Shown: positions 34,584-44,054, numbered from the stretch's first letter. The stretch: 64,000 nucleotides of DNA from Sediminicola sp037203765 (GCF_037203765.1 NZ_JBBCAS010000001.1:496001-560000), one strand, 5' to 3'. A program made the numbers and translations. Notes: a model not told the origin generated them from the sequence alone.

Positions 34584-36374
34584 TTAGTATTGTTTTAGGA
34601 AAAGAAAAGCCTTTACATTGTTTATTTGAACGGAATCTTTTTTCAGATTGAATCCTAATTCAGTAAAGATTAGCTCTGCCGTAATACTATCATTTTGTGC
34701 CTTGAAAACCAGATCCTGGTCTAGCACGGCATTATAGTCATTGTAGGAGGCCAACCTTTTAAACCGTTCTTTAAGGGGGACGGTCAGTACCACTTTCTGA
34801 TCCGCTCTCGAAATGATCATTTCGGTATTGGCTGTATCGAATGTCGCTGTAAAAGGCCCTATGTTCGACTGGTTTTTCTCGTTCATGTAATGGGTTAAAG
34901 TGGCAAAATAATCATATTCGGAAATGGGGTAGCTATGGACCTTTTCATTGGGATCATAGTAACTAAAGTAGTTGTTGGCATTGCCAAAGGTATCTATGGT
35001 ATCGGGATCTAACCGGATATTTAAAGTATCCAGGATTCGTTCCGTGGGCAGATATCCAAATCTGGTAGTGGTCTCGGTAGAATCCTTAAAAGCGTTGTCA
35101 ATTGCTATGCCCGTTACCTCGTTCAAAAGGGGGATGGCATCCCGTTCGTTGAGGTATATTAGAATGGAGCGCAGTTGTTCATATTCGGATCCAGAAGCTT
35201 GGCCATTATTTTTCTTGATGTGGGTATATACTTTTTCAAATTGATTGGCCTGACTGGTCTTGGAGACGGTAAAGGCACCCCAAGGGCCGAAGGATACGAC
35301 CATGGCAATCAAGAACAGGGAAATGGGCAGTATGCGGAGCGATTTTTTCTTGCTCAATAAAAGATATAGGGTATTGCCCAAAATCCATAGAGCCAGGGCA
35401 AATACAAAATATCTATTTTCCGTGATCCCGTAATCTGCGATACGTCTGGAAATGGCCACAAAAAGTAAGATCAACAAGGGTCCCAGCAAAAGGTAGAATA
35501 GGGGATAAAAGTAATTGATGGACCAGGATTTTAAGGTTTTTTGTACCGGGTTGATCAGGACTTGGATCAGGAATCCCAAAAAGGCCAGGGCCGTTACCAA
35601 ATAGGAGACCCATCCCTTGGGCAATTCCCAGGCCACAATAATTTTAATGCTATAGGCATATAGGATCAACATATAGAGCAGGGCCAGGGGTATTAGGATA
35701 CTGGAGACCAGGACCTCAAGGGCTTTGGCATATTTTACCTGTGTATGCTTCATGATATCTTTTGGGAAATCGGCCATAAAGATCCAGCTGTTCACTATAC
35801 CCAGACAGATGATAAACAGTTGGCCGTAGCGCTTGGCATCAATATCAAATTCAAAAAGAAACTTTACGGCCGTCATGGCAAGTACCAATCCAAGGAATAG
35901 AATGCCAGAAAAGAAAAGGCTCCTCACAATGGAGAGGACAATGTTTTTCAAATAGTTCCAATAGGCAGGACTGTTCCAGGTAAAGGCAAAAGGGGCAAAC
36001 AGGACAAAGAGGTGTCCCGCCAAGAGGTACAGGAAGAAACGTATAAAATATTTGGGATTGATGTCGAATTCTATGAATTCCGGGAGATGGTAGTAATATA
36101 AAAAGAGGAGGAGAAGTACAGCGATCTTTAGCCATTTCCATTTCTTGGGATTTGCGGTTTGCTCTACAAAAAACTGGGTTCCCAGAAGCCAACCAATGCC
36201 CATGATGAGGGTTAGAACTGTACCCCCATGCTCTTCAAATAGGCTGGTGGGTTTGTACTCTATGATATAAAGGCCAAAAAGGGAACCGAGGACAGCCCAA
36301 CTCAAGGTAATCGGAAATCTCTGGAAAGCATCCCTGGCCTGGGTGATGATTTCTTTGATGGATGGAAGGTTCAT
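34584..36374 (-). CDS. DUF4153 membrane protein
   Basis: A 596-residue polytopic inner-membrane protein. The N-terminal two thirds hold about ten to twelve hydrophobic segments and the last 200 residues form a soluble domain after HIKKNNGQ. Overall layout matches the DUF4153 family; function unknown. It lies directly upstream of the exonuclease gene with no gap. Confidence 0.85.
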   Translation of the reverse strand: MNLPSIKEIITQARDAFQRFPITLSWAVLGSLFGLYIIEYKPTSLFEEHGGTVLTLIMGIGWLLGTQFFVEQTANPKKWKWLKIAVLLLLFLYYYHLPEFIEFDINPKYFIRFFLYLLAGHLFVLFAPFAFTWNSPAYWNYLKNIVLSIVRSLFFSGILFLGLVLAMTAVKFLFEFDIDAKRYGQLFIICLGIVNSWIFMADFPKDIMKHTQVKYAKALEVLVSSILIPLALLYMLILYAYSIKIIVAWELPKGWVSYLVTALAFLGFLIQVLINPVQKTLKSWSINYFYPLFYLLLGPLLILLFVAISRRIADYGITENRYFVFALALWILGNTLYLLLSKKKSLRILPISLFLIAMVVSFGPWGAFTVSKTSQANQFEKVYTHIKKNNGQASGSEYEQLRSILIYLNERDAIPLLNEVTGIAIDNAFKDSTETTTRFGYLPTERILDTLNIRLDPDTIDTFGNANNYFSYYDPNEKVHSYPISEYDYFATLTHYMNEKNQSNIGPFTATFDTANTEMIISRADQKVVLTVPLKERFKRLASYNDYNAVLDQDLVFKAQNDSITAELIFTELGFNLKKDSVQINNVKAFLFLKQY

Positions 36375-36502
36375 AGGTTGGTTTTTCTCTATTAAAGATA
36401 AGTAAATTTACGCTATGATCGATATAGGGTGTACATGGTGTCTTCGCCAATTTTGTGGATTTGCAATATATGGAGGTAGCGTTTTGGCTGTTCCAATGTA
36501 CT

Positions 36503-36658
36503 TTAAGTGGACATGTTCATCTTAATAGTCCATATACCATAAAACAGACCATGGGGTTTGTTTTGTAATTGGTCCAAATAGGATTGGCGGCCTGGGATCT
36601 GGGTTGAAAACAAAGAATAACCGTTGTATGGCGACCATTTGAACAGATGGTAGCCCAT
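36503..36658 (-). CDS. Candidate small protein, 51 residues
   Basis: A 51-codon ORF in the 318-bp gap between ogt and the DUF4153 gene. It begins MGYHLFKWSPYNGYSLF, is rich in aromatic residues and uses codons like its neighbours. A TetR-type palindrome lies 11 nt upstream of its ATG. I recognise no family. It may be a real small gene, or the remnant of a longer one. The remaining 36375-36502 shows nothing further. Confidence 0.3.
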   Translation of the reverse strand: MGYHLFKWSPYNGYSLFSTQIPGRQSYLDQLQNKPHGLFYGIWTIKMNMST

Positions 36659-36669
36659 GTGGAGTTTAA

Positions 36670-36687
36670 ACAGACCGGGCGGTCTGT
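36670..36687 (-). promoter_or_regulatory. TetR-type palindromic operator, site 1
   Basis: A perfect palindrome ACAGACCG-GG-CGGTCTGT. Its core AGACCG-N2-CGGTCT is the shape bound by some TetR-family repressors. A second copy with the same core and the same right flank (TGTAAT) is at 60853-60868. It lies 5 nt beyond the ogt stop and just ahead of the 51-codon ORF. Confidence 0.5.
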
Positions 36688-36692
36688 AATTT

Positions 36693-37166
36693 TTAGAAAA
36701 GGGATTGTTGTTTAGCCGGACTTTCGTGTTCCAAAAGCCATTTTTTGCGGTGCAGGCCCCCTGCATAACCGGTCAAGGAGCCATCACTGCCAATAACCCT
36801 ATGGCAGGGTACAATAATCCACAGCGGGTTCTTCCCATTGGCGGCCGCAACGGCCCTAATGGCCTTTGGATCGCCCAAGTCTTTGGATAGGTCCATATAG
36901 GATACGGTTTTACCGTAGGGAATTTGTTGCAGTGCCTCCCAGACCTTTTTTTGGAATTCGGTGCCTTCGGGATTTAAAGAGAGACTGAATTGCGTCCGCT
37001 TTCCTTCAAAATATTCTTGGAGCTGATAGGCGGCATCCTCCAATTCTTCCGGAATAATATCGGTTAACTTTTCTTGGGAATCCAATATCGTAATATTGGA
37101 CAGCCCCATTTTATCACCTTCCAGTTTAGCAATCCCCAATGGCGTCTTTATGAAAGCTGTTTCCAT
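36693..37166 (-). CDS. ogt: Methylated-DNA--protein-cysteine methyltransferase
   Basis: A 157-residue suicide DNA-repair protein that removes O6-methyl from guanine. The acceptor is C121 in IIVPCHRVIG, after the helix-turn-helix part with GKTVSYMDLSK and the arginine finger in AIRAVAAANGKNP. Its start codon overlaps the stop of the upstream CNNM gene (TAATG), so translation is coupled. Confidence 0.95.
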   Translation of the reverse strand: METAFIKTPLGIAKLEGDKMGLSNITILDSQEKLTDIIPEELEDAAYQLQEYFEGKRTQFSLSLNPEGTEFQKKVWEALQQIPYGKTVSYMDLSKDLGDPKAIRAVAAANGKNPLWIIVPCHRVIGSDGSLTGYAGGLHRKKWLLEHESPAKQQSLF

Positions 37167-38395
37167 TACTTGTCTTCTTCGGTAAGGTCTTTATTGGAAT
37201 TGTCTTCCTTGGCCTTTTCGGCATTACTGTTGTCATCCTCTGGGTTCGCGGTGTTGGTGTTACGGGTTTTGGAATTATCCAGTGGCTTGGTATCATCAAT
37301 GATACCCGATCTTTTGGCCCTTTTTTGCCAATTTTTTCGGGCCAGCTGCTGCAAATTCTCCGTATCATCACTTTCATCCATGATTTCAAGTCCCAACAAG
37401 GTCTCTATGACATCTTCCATGGTGACCAACCCACTTACAGAGCCGTATTCATCAACCACGAGGGCAATATGTGCCCTCTTGGATATAAATTTCTCAAAGA
37501 GTTCAGGAATGGGCTTGTGGCGCTCCACCACCAGAATATCCCTTTTTATTTCCGATAAGGGGGTGTCCCCCTCTTCATTGATAATAGCTTCCAGGACCTC
37601 GTCTTTGAGGACAAAACCCGAGATGTTATCTACACGTTCATTATAGACTGGAATTCTTGAAAACCGGAGCTTTTGGTTGGCTTCACGAAATTCTTTGATA
37701 CTTATCTTTTCAGAGGCCGTTTTCATCACCGATCTTGGGGTCATCACATCTTTGGCCACAATCTGGTCAAATTTCAACAGGTTTTTGATCACGGTGGATT
37801 CAGATTTTTCGAACACGCCTTCCTCTTGCGCAATATCTGCCATGGCCGTAAAATCTTCCCTACTGAGTATGCTTCCGTGATGTCCTTTTCCGCCTATAAG
37901 TTTGGTAAAGAGTTGTAGGGTCCATAAAAGACCTGTCCATTTAAGTCCCAATACCATAATTTTTAATGATTTGGCGCAGAAATTGGCCAATTTTTTCCAA
38001 TAGGTGGCTCCTATCGTTTTTGGAATGATCTCCGAAGCCACCAATATAAGGATGGTCATAATGGTAGATACAAGCCCTACCATGGCTTCTTCCGTAAAGG
38101 GTATCCCAAAAAGATTTTTCTCGGTGCTCCCGTAGAGTTCCACATAGGCAACCTTGGCTTGGACTCCCACTAAAATAGCCCCAACGGTGTGGGCTATGGT
38201 ATTTAAAGTCAGAATTGCGATTAGCGGTTGGTCAACATCTTTTTTAAGGTCTTCTAAAATAAAGGCAAAACCTTTGCCCTCCTTTTTTTTGACATTGATG
38301 AATGTTGGAGTAATGCTTAATAGCACGGCCTCTAGGATAGAGCAGATAAATGATACCAGAATCGAGATAATGGCAAAGAGAATGAGTAGACCCAT
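37166..38395 (-). CDS. CNNM/HlyC-CorC family transporter with CBS pair
   Basis: A 409-residue protein with an N-terminal DUF21 (CNNM) membrane domain of about four segments (LLILFAIISILVSFICSILEAVLLS first) and a cytosolic CBS pair (about residues 205-340, with VMTPRSVM and LVVDEYGSVSGLVTMEDV). Such proteins export or sense magnesium and related divalent cations. A very charged low-complexity tail replaces the usual CorC domain, so this is the short form. Overlaps ogt by 1 bp. Confidence 0.9.
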   Translation of the reverse strand: MGLLILFAIISILVSFICSILEAVLLSITPTFINVKKKEGKGFAFILEDLKKDVDQPLIAILTLNTIAHTVGAILVGVQAKVAYVELYGSTEKNLFGIPFTEEAMVGLVSTIMTILILVASEIIPKTIGATYWKKLANFCAKSLKIMVLGLKWTGLLWTLQLFTKLIGGKGHHGSILSREDFTAMADIAQEEGVFEKSESTVIKNLLKFDQIVAKDVMTPRSVMKTASEKISIKEFREANQKLRFSRIPVYNERVDNISGFVLKDEVLEAIINEEGDTPLSEIKRDILVVERHKPIPELFEKFISKRAHIALVVDEYGSVSGLVTMEDVIETLLGLEIMDESDDTENLQQLARKNWQKRAKRSGIIDDTKPLDNSKTRNTNTANPEDDNSNAEKAKEDNSNKDLTEEDK

Positions 38396-38813
38396 ATATT
38401 TTTTAAAATTCTAAGGTAAGCATAAAATGAAAAAGAGAATAGCCCTAAACGAAGAGATTGTGATCCTTTCCACTTGAAGTTTCAAAGCGCTACTTATCAA
38501 AGGGGATGGATTCAGTGGGCACCTTGCAGAGAATCGGATTTTAATCCTTACCAAATCGTGGGCCATAGCTCTACGTGGTTTAAGGAAGTTAGAGCCTAAA
38601 AAAATAACGATTGGTTAAAAATACCAAATAGTTTTGCAGTTTTGGCCTATTTGGAAAAGCAATTTGTAGTATTAAAGTAAGTTTGTAAGTCTTGGGTGAT
38701 AAGTAGATGCAATACAATACATTACTAAATTTATAAAGGCACAAGGTTCTTTAGTAGTGACGAAGCACGGTGGGTAGTTGCTTATGGGGAATCATGGAAA
38801 ATATATCAGAGGA
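38396..38813. other. Gene-free stretch of 418 bp
   Basis: Nothing convincing is seen. A 16-codon frame starting at 38427 is closed by TGA and then continues open for about 47 codons, but it resembles no known protein. A small hairpin (AGAGGAT/ATCCTCT, about 38803-38820) overlaps the dinB stop and may help end that transcript. Confidence 0.3.
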
Positions 38814-39317
38814 TTACCATCCTCTATAACTCGGGGGTTCTATATGGTTGAGGTTTAGATAGACAATCAATTGGCCCCTATGATGGGTAACATGGTCCTG
38901 CAATAAATTCAATATTTGAAGTTTTGACTTTTCACCCGCAAAGAAAGCCACCTTCGTATTCAGGTCTTCTGGGGGTGTATTTTTTATGGCCTCGCTTACC
39001 ATATCAAATGCGTTGGACAAGTTGGTGATGGTCTGCACCTTTAGATCGGTGTCGGTTATGGGTTCCCTTTTCGGTGTATTGAAGTAGGTTTCTCCCAACC
39101 ATTCCATATTCTGCTGGATATGTAGCAACTGCGCTACAAAGGTCATTTCCCTGCTGGTAGGTTTGTAGTCGTATTGTTCAAGGGGCATGGCCTCGGCAAC
39201 TTCCAATAAGTAAGCCTTTGAATTCTGCCATTTTTCGAGAAATGTGGGTATGGTCTGGTCCTGGGAGTGAGCTTGACTCATAAATAGACTGAGGAGTATA
39301 AAACTGAGAATTTTCAT
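38814..39317 (-). CDS. DinB family protein with signal peptide
   Basis: A 167-residue four-helix DinB/YfiT-like protein. The metal-binding histidines are in LLHIQQNMEW and in DHVTHHRGQ, the family pattern H-x~N-HxxxH. The start at 39317 gives a signal peptide MKILSFILLSLFMSQAHSQ, so this member is periplasmic, where most DinB proteins are cytosolic. A longer frame starting at 39386 would begin inside the hemB terminator and is rejected. Activity unknown; some relatives are thiol transferases. Confidence 0.87.
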   Translation of the reverse strand: MKILSFILLSLFMSQAHSQDQTIPTFLEKWQNSKAYLLEVAEAMPLEQYDYKPTSREMTFVAQLLHIQQNMEWLGETYFNTPKREPITDTDLKVQTITNLSNAFDMVSEAIKNTPPEDLNTKVAFFAGEKSKLQILNLLQDHVTHHRGQLIVYLNLNHIEPPSYRGW

Positions 39318-39358
39318 TTGGACTGTAGCGTATTGTTTATTTAGCGGTTGTAATTTAC

Positions 39359-39398
39359 TCAAAAAAAATGCCTTCACATGATTCATGTAAAGGCATTT
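39359..39398 (-). terminator. Intrinsic terminator of the heme operon
   Basis: A long hairpin (AAATGCCTT with AAGGCATTT, inner CACATG with CATGT) is followed on the minus strand by eight T. It lies 30 nt past the hemB stop. Confidence 0.85.
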
Positions 39399-39425
39399 AT
39401 AAATGTTTTGGGAAGGCTATTGGCC

Positions 39426-40400
39426 TTATCCCATTAGTTTAACGGCGTCTTTGGCAAAATAGCTAGCGATAATGTTGGCGCCGGCCCTTTTTATCGCCAA
39501 AAGCTGCTCCATCATCACGGCATCATGGTCTAGCCATCCTTTCTCGGCTGCCGCCTTTACCATGGCATATTCTCCAGATACTTGGTAGACCGCTACTGGG
39601 ACATCAACGGCATTTTTAATTTCGCGAACAATATCCAAATAGCACAATCCGGGTTTTATCATGACGATATCCGCGCCTTCATCTATATCCATTTCGGTCT
39701 CTTTAATGGCTTCAAAACGGTTCGCTGGATCCATTTGGTAGGTTTTTTTGTCGCCAAAACCGGGTGCGGAGTCCAAGGCATCCCTAAAAGGGCCATAGAA
39801 CGCACTGGCATATTTGGCACTATAACTCATGATACCCGTATGGACCAGACCCTCTTCTTCCAAAGCTTCGCGGATGGTCAGGATTCTGCCATCCATCATA
39901 TCACTGGGAGCCACAAAATCTGCTCCGGCAAGGGCATGGGATATGCTCATTTCGGCCAAGACTTCAGCAGTTTCGTCATTGATGATCTGTCCGTCTTCCA
40001 CAATGCCATCGTGACCATAGGAGGAATACGGATCCAAAGCTACGTCTGTCATGACCAACATGTCCGGACAGGCATTTTTAATGGTCTTAATGGCCCGTTG
40101 CATCAGGCCATCTGGATTTAGGGCCTCTGTGCCCTTATTATCCTTTAAATGGTCAGGAACTTTTACAAAAAGCAAAACCGCGCCCAAGCCCATCTTCCAC
40201 AGTTCTTTTACTTCATTCTCCAAATGGTCCAAGCTCAACCTGAAGTAATTGGGCATAGAAGGTATTTCTTCTTTTACCCCTTTTCCTTCCACTACAAACA
40301 GTGGAACCAGAAAATCACTTGGGGTTATAATGTTCTCACGTACCAAGGTGCGGATGGATTCGTTGGTTCGGAGTCTTCTATTGCGTCTTAAAGGGTACAT
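39426..40400 (-). CDS. hemB: Porphobilinogen synthase (delta-aminolevulinic acid dehydratase)
   Basis: HemB (324 aa) joins two 5-aminolevulinate molecules into porphobilinogen. The active-site lysines lie in SYSAKYASAFYGPFRDA and in DIVMIKPGLCYLD. The metal-site region is VMTDVALDPYSSYGHDG, lacking the cysteine triad of zinc enzymes, so a magnesium-dependent type is likely. Last gene of the heme operon, 92 bp after ychJ, and followed by a terminator. Confidence 0.96.
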   Translation of the reverse strand: MYPLRRNRRLRTNESIRTLVRENIITPSDFLVPLFVVEGKGVKEEIPSMPNYFRLSLDHLENEVKELWKMGLGAVLLFVKVPDHLKDNKGTEALNPDGLMQRAIKTIKNACPDMLVMTDVALDPYSSYGHDGIVEDGQIINDETAEVLAEMSISHALAGADFVAPSDMMDGRILTIREALEEEGLVHTGIMSYSAKYASAFYGPFRDALDSAPGFGDKKTYQMDPANRFEAIKETEMDIDEGADIVMIKPGLCYLDIVREIKNAVDVPVAVYQVSGEYAMVKAAAEKGWLDHDAVMMEQLLAIKRAGANIIASYFAKDAVKLMG

Positions 40401-40492
40401 AGTTTATGCTATTTTAGTACAGTAAAGATAAAGGAATGCCAAATGCTGCCAATGATCCTTAACTTTGATGTCGATTAATATGTTTTCTATTT

Positions 40493-40879
40493 TTATTCTG
40501 CCAGACCTACATACATCCAATGGCCGTTTTCACGTTCAAAAGCCGATTTCTCATGGAGGACCTCCACCTTGCCATCTTTGTAATAATACGCATTGAAGGT
40601 GACGGTTCCATGGTTGTCCTTACGGGAGCCTAGGGTAGATTCCAAAACTTCCAGCCGGATCCAATTGACCGATTTTGCCCATTCAACAATGGCCTTTTTT
40701 TCTTTCAAAGGTCTGGTCGAGGAATGGTGGCTTGCCATCAGGTAATCCCCATTGGCCAATACAAAGGCCGTATACCGGGAACGCATCAATTGTTCCGCAG
40801 TCACCGCATCAGAAATATTCTGGTGGGAGATTTCACAACAATCGGTATATTTTTTATCATTTCCACAAGGACAGTACAT
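40493..40879 (-). CDS. ychJ: YchJ-family SEC-C motif protein
   Basis: A 128-residue protein: an N-terminal SEC-C zinc motif (C3-P-C5 and C14-C15) followed by the NTF2-like YchJ domain with MRSRYTAFVLANGDYL. Function unknown. Encoded 12 nt after hemF in the heme operon, which may be incidental. Confidence 0.9.
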   Translation of the reverse strand: MYCPCGNDKKYTDCCEISHQNISDAVTAEQLMRSRYTAFVLANGDYLMASHHSSTRPLKEKKAIVEWAKSVNWIRLEVLESTLGSRKDNHGTVTFNAYYYKDGKVEVLHEKSAFERENGHWMYVGLAE

Positions 40880-40891
40880 ATATCGCAGTGA

Positions 40892-41794
40892 TTAAACCCA
40901 ATTTTTGGGCGATTTTAAAATTTCCAATAAACGTTCCTCTTCACTACCTTTTTCCGGGTGGTGATCGTACACCCATTGCACATGCGGCGGTAGGCTCATC
41001 AAAATACTTTCGATACGCCCATTGGTCTTTAAACCAAATAAGGTGCCTTTGTCATGTACCAAATTGAATTCCACATAACGGCCGCGACGTATCTCCTGCC
41101 AATCCCTATGTTCTTTGGTATAGGGCAGCTCCTTTCGCTTTATAACAATCGGTACATATGCTTCCAAAAAGCTATTTCCCACCTCTGTAACAAAATTGTA
41201 CCAAGCATCCATGTCCATTTCTTCGGTGGCCTTGCAATAGTCAAAAAAGAGTCCGCCTACACCTCTGGCCTCGCCTCTATGGGTATTCCAGAAGTATTCG
41301 TCGCATTTTTTCTTGTACATTACATGGAATTCAGGGTTGTGGGCATCACAGGCTCTTTTACAAACCGAATGGAAATGGACGGCATCCTCATCAAACAAAT
41401 AGTAGGGGGTAAGATCCTGTCCTCCTCCAAACCATTGGTCAACAATATTCCCTTCCTGGTCGTACATCTCAAAATACCGCCAGTTGGCATGTACGGTAGG
41501 CACCATTGGATTTTTGGGGTGAAGCACCAGGCTCAGGCCACAGGCAAAAAAATTGGCATCTTTCACGCCAAAATAATCCTGCATGCTTTTGGGGAGCTCT
41601 CCATGTACCCCTGAAATATTTACACCGCCCTTTTCAAAGACATTGCCATTTTCTATAACCCGGGTACGACCACCACCACCTTCAGGACGATCCCAAAGAT
41701 CCTCCCTGAAATTCGCCTTACCATCAATTTCCGATAGTTTGGACGTGATGGTGTCCTGAAGTTGAAGTATGTAATTGTAAAATTTATCTTTCAT
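40892..41794 (-). CDS. hemF: Oxygen-dependent coproporphyrinogen III oxidase
   Basis: HemF (300 aa) converts coproporphyrinogen III to protoporphyrinogen IX using O2. Signature stretches are visible: GGGGRTRVIENG, HPKNPMVPTVHANWRYFE, WFGGGQDLTPYYL and RRGRYVEFNLVHDKGT. The start overlaps the DUF6973 stop by 4 nt (ATGA-type). Its presence implies an aerobic heme route. Confidence 0.97.
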   Translation of the reverse strand: MKDKFYNYILQLQDTITSKLSEIDGKANFREDLWDRPEGGGGRTRVIENGNVFEKGGVNISGVHGELPKSMQDYFGVKDANFFACGLSLVLHPKNPMVPTVHANWRYFEMYDQEGNIVDQWFGGGQDLTPYYLFDEDAVHFHSVCKRACDAHNPEFHVMYKKKCDEYFWNTHRGEARGVGGLFFDYCKATEEMDMDAWYNFVTEVGNSFLEAYVPIVIKRKELPYTKEHRDWQEIRRGRYVEFNLVHDKGTLFGLKTNGRIESILMSLPPHVQWVYDHHPEKGSEEERLLEILKSPKNWV

Positions 41795-42285
41795 TTTAGG
41801 TCTACTATATATACAAGTCGATCAGTATGCTTCTTTAAACCATCCGAGGTCTTAATTTTTATTGCATCGGGAAGCTTCAATTTTAATTGAGTTATCCCTT
41901 CTTCCTTGGACACGGTGCCGTTTCCTAAGAATACATTCCTGCCCACCTCATTATTGTGGAGGTCCATGGCCCTGGCCAGATCCCTGTTTGGTGAAAAATC
42001 TTCATGCCAGTTGGTGATCAATTCAGCCCAAAGAACGGCCTTACTGTTCTTGCGGGTCCATTTTTTGCATTCAGCTGCAATCAAAAAGTTCCATAGCGCA
42101 TGTCTAAATGCATTGGCCACATTGTTCTTGTGGTGTTTCCTACCGAAATATGCATTGCAGAGGCGTATACATTGTATCGTGGCACTTAATGTGGGGTATG
42201 CGAACAAGGGAAAACGAAGGAGTAGCTTCAAAAGTCGCCAAGCATCCCTGGGCGTCACCAATCTCCATACCCCCCAAAAGTCCAT
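41791..42285 (-). CDS. DUF6973 protein in the heme operon
   Basis: A 164-residue protein with the DUF6973 pattern: AFRHALWNFLIA, then NWHEDF, then MDLHNNEVGR. Histidine, glutamate and asparagine spacing suggests a metal-dependent or lipase-like active site, but no activity is known to me. It is locked between hemE and hemF by overlaps of 1 and 4 nt, so it is made together with them. Confidence 0.75.
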   Translation of the reverse strand: MDFWGVWRLVTPRDAWRLLKLLLRFPLFAYPTLSATIQCIRLCNAYFGRKHHKNNVANAFRHALWNFLIAAECKKWTRKNSKAVLWAELITNWHEDFSPNRDLARAMDLHNNEVGRNVFLGNGTVSKEEGITQLKLKLPDAIKIKTSDGLKKHTDRLVYIVDLK

Positions 42286-43313
42286 TATCCTTTATATTCC
42301 TTTACGGCATCCACAAAAGCCTTGGCATTTTCCAAGGGAATGTTGGGTAAAATACCGTGGCCCAGATTGGCAATATACCTGTCCTTCCCAAACTCATTGA
42401 TCATCTGTGTTACCATCTTTTTGATTTCCGCTGGTGGCGATAATAACCTGGAAGGATCAAAATTTCCCTGCAAAGTTATTTTTCCACCACTCAAATAGCG
42501 GGCGTTTTGGGGGGAACAGGTCCAGTCTACACCCAATGCCGATGCTCCGGAAGTGGACATATCCTTTAAGGCAAACCAACATCCTTTTCCAAAGGCGATG
42601 ACCGGAATCTCATCCTTTAGGGCATCAATGATCTGCTGTATGTATTGCCAAGAAAATTCCTGGTAGTCGGTGGGTGACAACATGCCTCCCCAAGAATCGA
42701 ATACCTGCACCGCATTGACTCCTGCAGCCACTTTAGCTTTTAAATAGGCAATGGTGGTATCCGTTATTTTTTGTAATAACGCGTGCGCCACTACCGGCTG
42801 TGTAAAACAAAGTTCTTTGGCCTTATCAAAATTTTTGCTCCCCTGTCCCTGAACGCAATAACAAAGTATGGTCCATGGGGATCCCGCAAAACCGATCAAG
42901 GGGATTTCATCGTTCAGTTTTTCTTTGGTCATTTTAATGGCTTCCATCACATAGCCCAAGGAATCTTGGATGTCTGGCACGATCACGCGGTCCAGATCTT
43001 TTTGGGAGCGAATGGGATTTGGTAAATAAGGTCCAAAGTTGGGCTTCATCTCCACATCAATATTCATTGCCTGAGGGATTACCAAAATATCCGAAAAGAG
43101 AATGGCGGCGTCCATACCATACCTGCGTATGGGCTGTACTGTAATTTCAGAGGCCAATTCTGGAGTTTCACAACGAGTGAAGAAATCATATTTATCTTTC
43201 AAGGCCATAAATTCTGGCAAGTAGCGTCCTGCTTGGCGCATCATCCAAACCGGGGGTCTTTCTACTGTTTCTCCTTTTAAAGCTCTTAAGAATAAGTCGT
43301 TTTTTATGCTCAT
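42285..43313 (-). CDS. hemE: Uroporphyrinogen decarboxylase
   Basis: HemE (342 aa) decarboxylates uroporphyrinogen III to coproporphyrinogen III. The N-terminal PPVWMMRQAGRYLPE and the segment GFAGSPWTILCY are the two family signatures. Start is 17 nt after the hemD stop; stop shares one base with the DUF6973 start. Confidence 0.97.
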   Translation of the reverse strand: MSIKNDLFLRALKGETVERPPVWMMRQAGRYLPEFMALKDKYDFFTRCETPELASEITVQPIRRYGMDAAILFSDILVIPQAMNIDVEMKPNFGPYLPNPIRSQKDLDRVIVPDIQDSLGYVMEAIKMTKEKLNDEIPLIGFAGSPWTILCYCVQGQGSKNFDKAKELCFTQPVVAHALLQKITDTTIAYLKAKVAAGVNAVQVFDSWGGMLSPTDYQEFSWQYIQQIIDALKDEIPVIAFGKGCWFALKDMSTSGASALGVDWTCSPQNARYLSGGKITLQGNFDPSRLLSPPAEIKKMVTQMINEFGKDRYIANLGHGILPNIPLENAKAFVDAVKEYKG

Positions 43314-43330
43314 ATATAAATGTTGTAACC

Positions 43331-44017
43331 CTAAGCGCTCTCCAAGGGCCTATTATTAAATGTTTTTATTACCTGTACCAACACATTTTCTATGGTTGGT
43401 TTATTTGCGATGACTATGTTGTCTGTCAATGCTTCTAGAGCAGCGGCCGTTGTGGTGCCTATGCAAAAAGCTGTACTGTTTCCTATGGTATTTGCCGTCA
43501 AGTAACTTTCTACTCCAGACGGACTAAAAAATAATACCCCATCAAAATGACGGTCGAATTTTTTGGGATTTAGTCTGGTGGCATAGGCCGTGATCTCTTT
43601 ACAAGGGATGTTGTTCTCGCGCAGGCGATTGGGAAGCTCATCGCGTCGTAGATTGCCGCACAAAAACAAAAAAGACTCATTTTTATGAGATTTGATGATG
43701 GTTTCGGCCAATTCTGCCCCATAATTGGCTATTTCAACCACTTTTAGTCCATTTTCTTCCAAAAGAGCAGCTGTTTTTTCACCCACACAAAAGCACTTCA
43801 AAAGGGAGAGATCCACATTTTTTTCCTTGCTGATATTTTCTAGAAAGGCCATAACCGCATTCTGACTGGTAAAAATTAGATTTTGGAAACTGTTGTCCAT
43901 GGAGAAATCAGCGAACGCTATGGTAATGGCATCGTACGAAACCACGGCAATCCCAGCGTTCAGCAGACGTTCCTTTTGTGCAAGGGACAGGATTTTTGTG
44001 GATAGTATGGTCTTCAT
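43331..44017 (-). CDS. hemD: Uroporphyrinogen-III synthase
   Basis: HemD (228 aa) closes and flips ring D of hydroxymethylbilane. The family is weakly conserved; the call rests on the two-domain length, segments such as FTSQNAVMAFLE and FFSPSGVESYL, and position between hemC and hemE. Confidence 0.88.
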   Translation of the reverse strand: MKTILSTKILSLAQKERLLNAGIAVVSYDAITIAFADFSMDNSFQNLIFTSQNAVMAFLENISKEKNVDLSLLKCFCVGEKTAALLEENGLKVVEIANYGAELAETIIKSHKNESFLFLCGNLRRDELPNRLRENNIPCKEITAYATRLNPKKFDRHFDGVLFFSPSGVESYLTANTIGNSTAFCIGTTTAAALEALTDNIVIANKPTIENVLVQVIKTFNNRPLESA

Positions 44018-44054
44018 AGTACGTTCAACTTCGTCTTCCTTGAGTAGGAAAACG

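Noticed and set aside
38427..38630. A 16-codon frame interrupted by TGA and then open for about 47 codons, looking like a broken gene
   Set aside because: The conceptual product resembles no protein I know and the open length is within chance.
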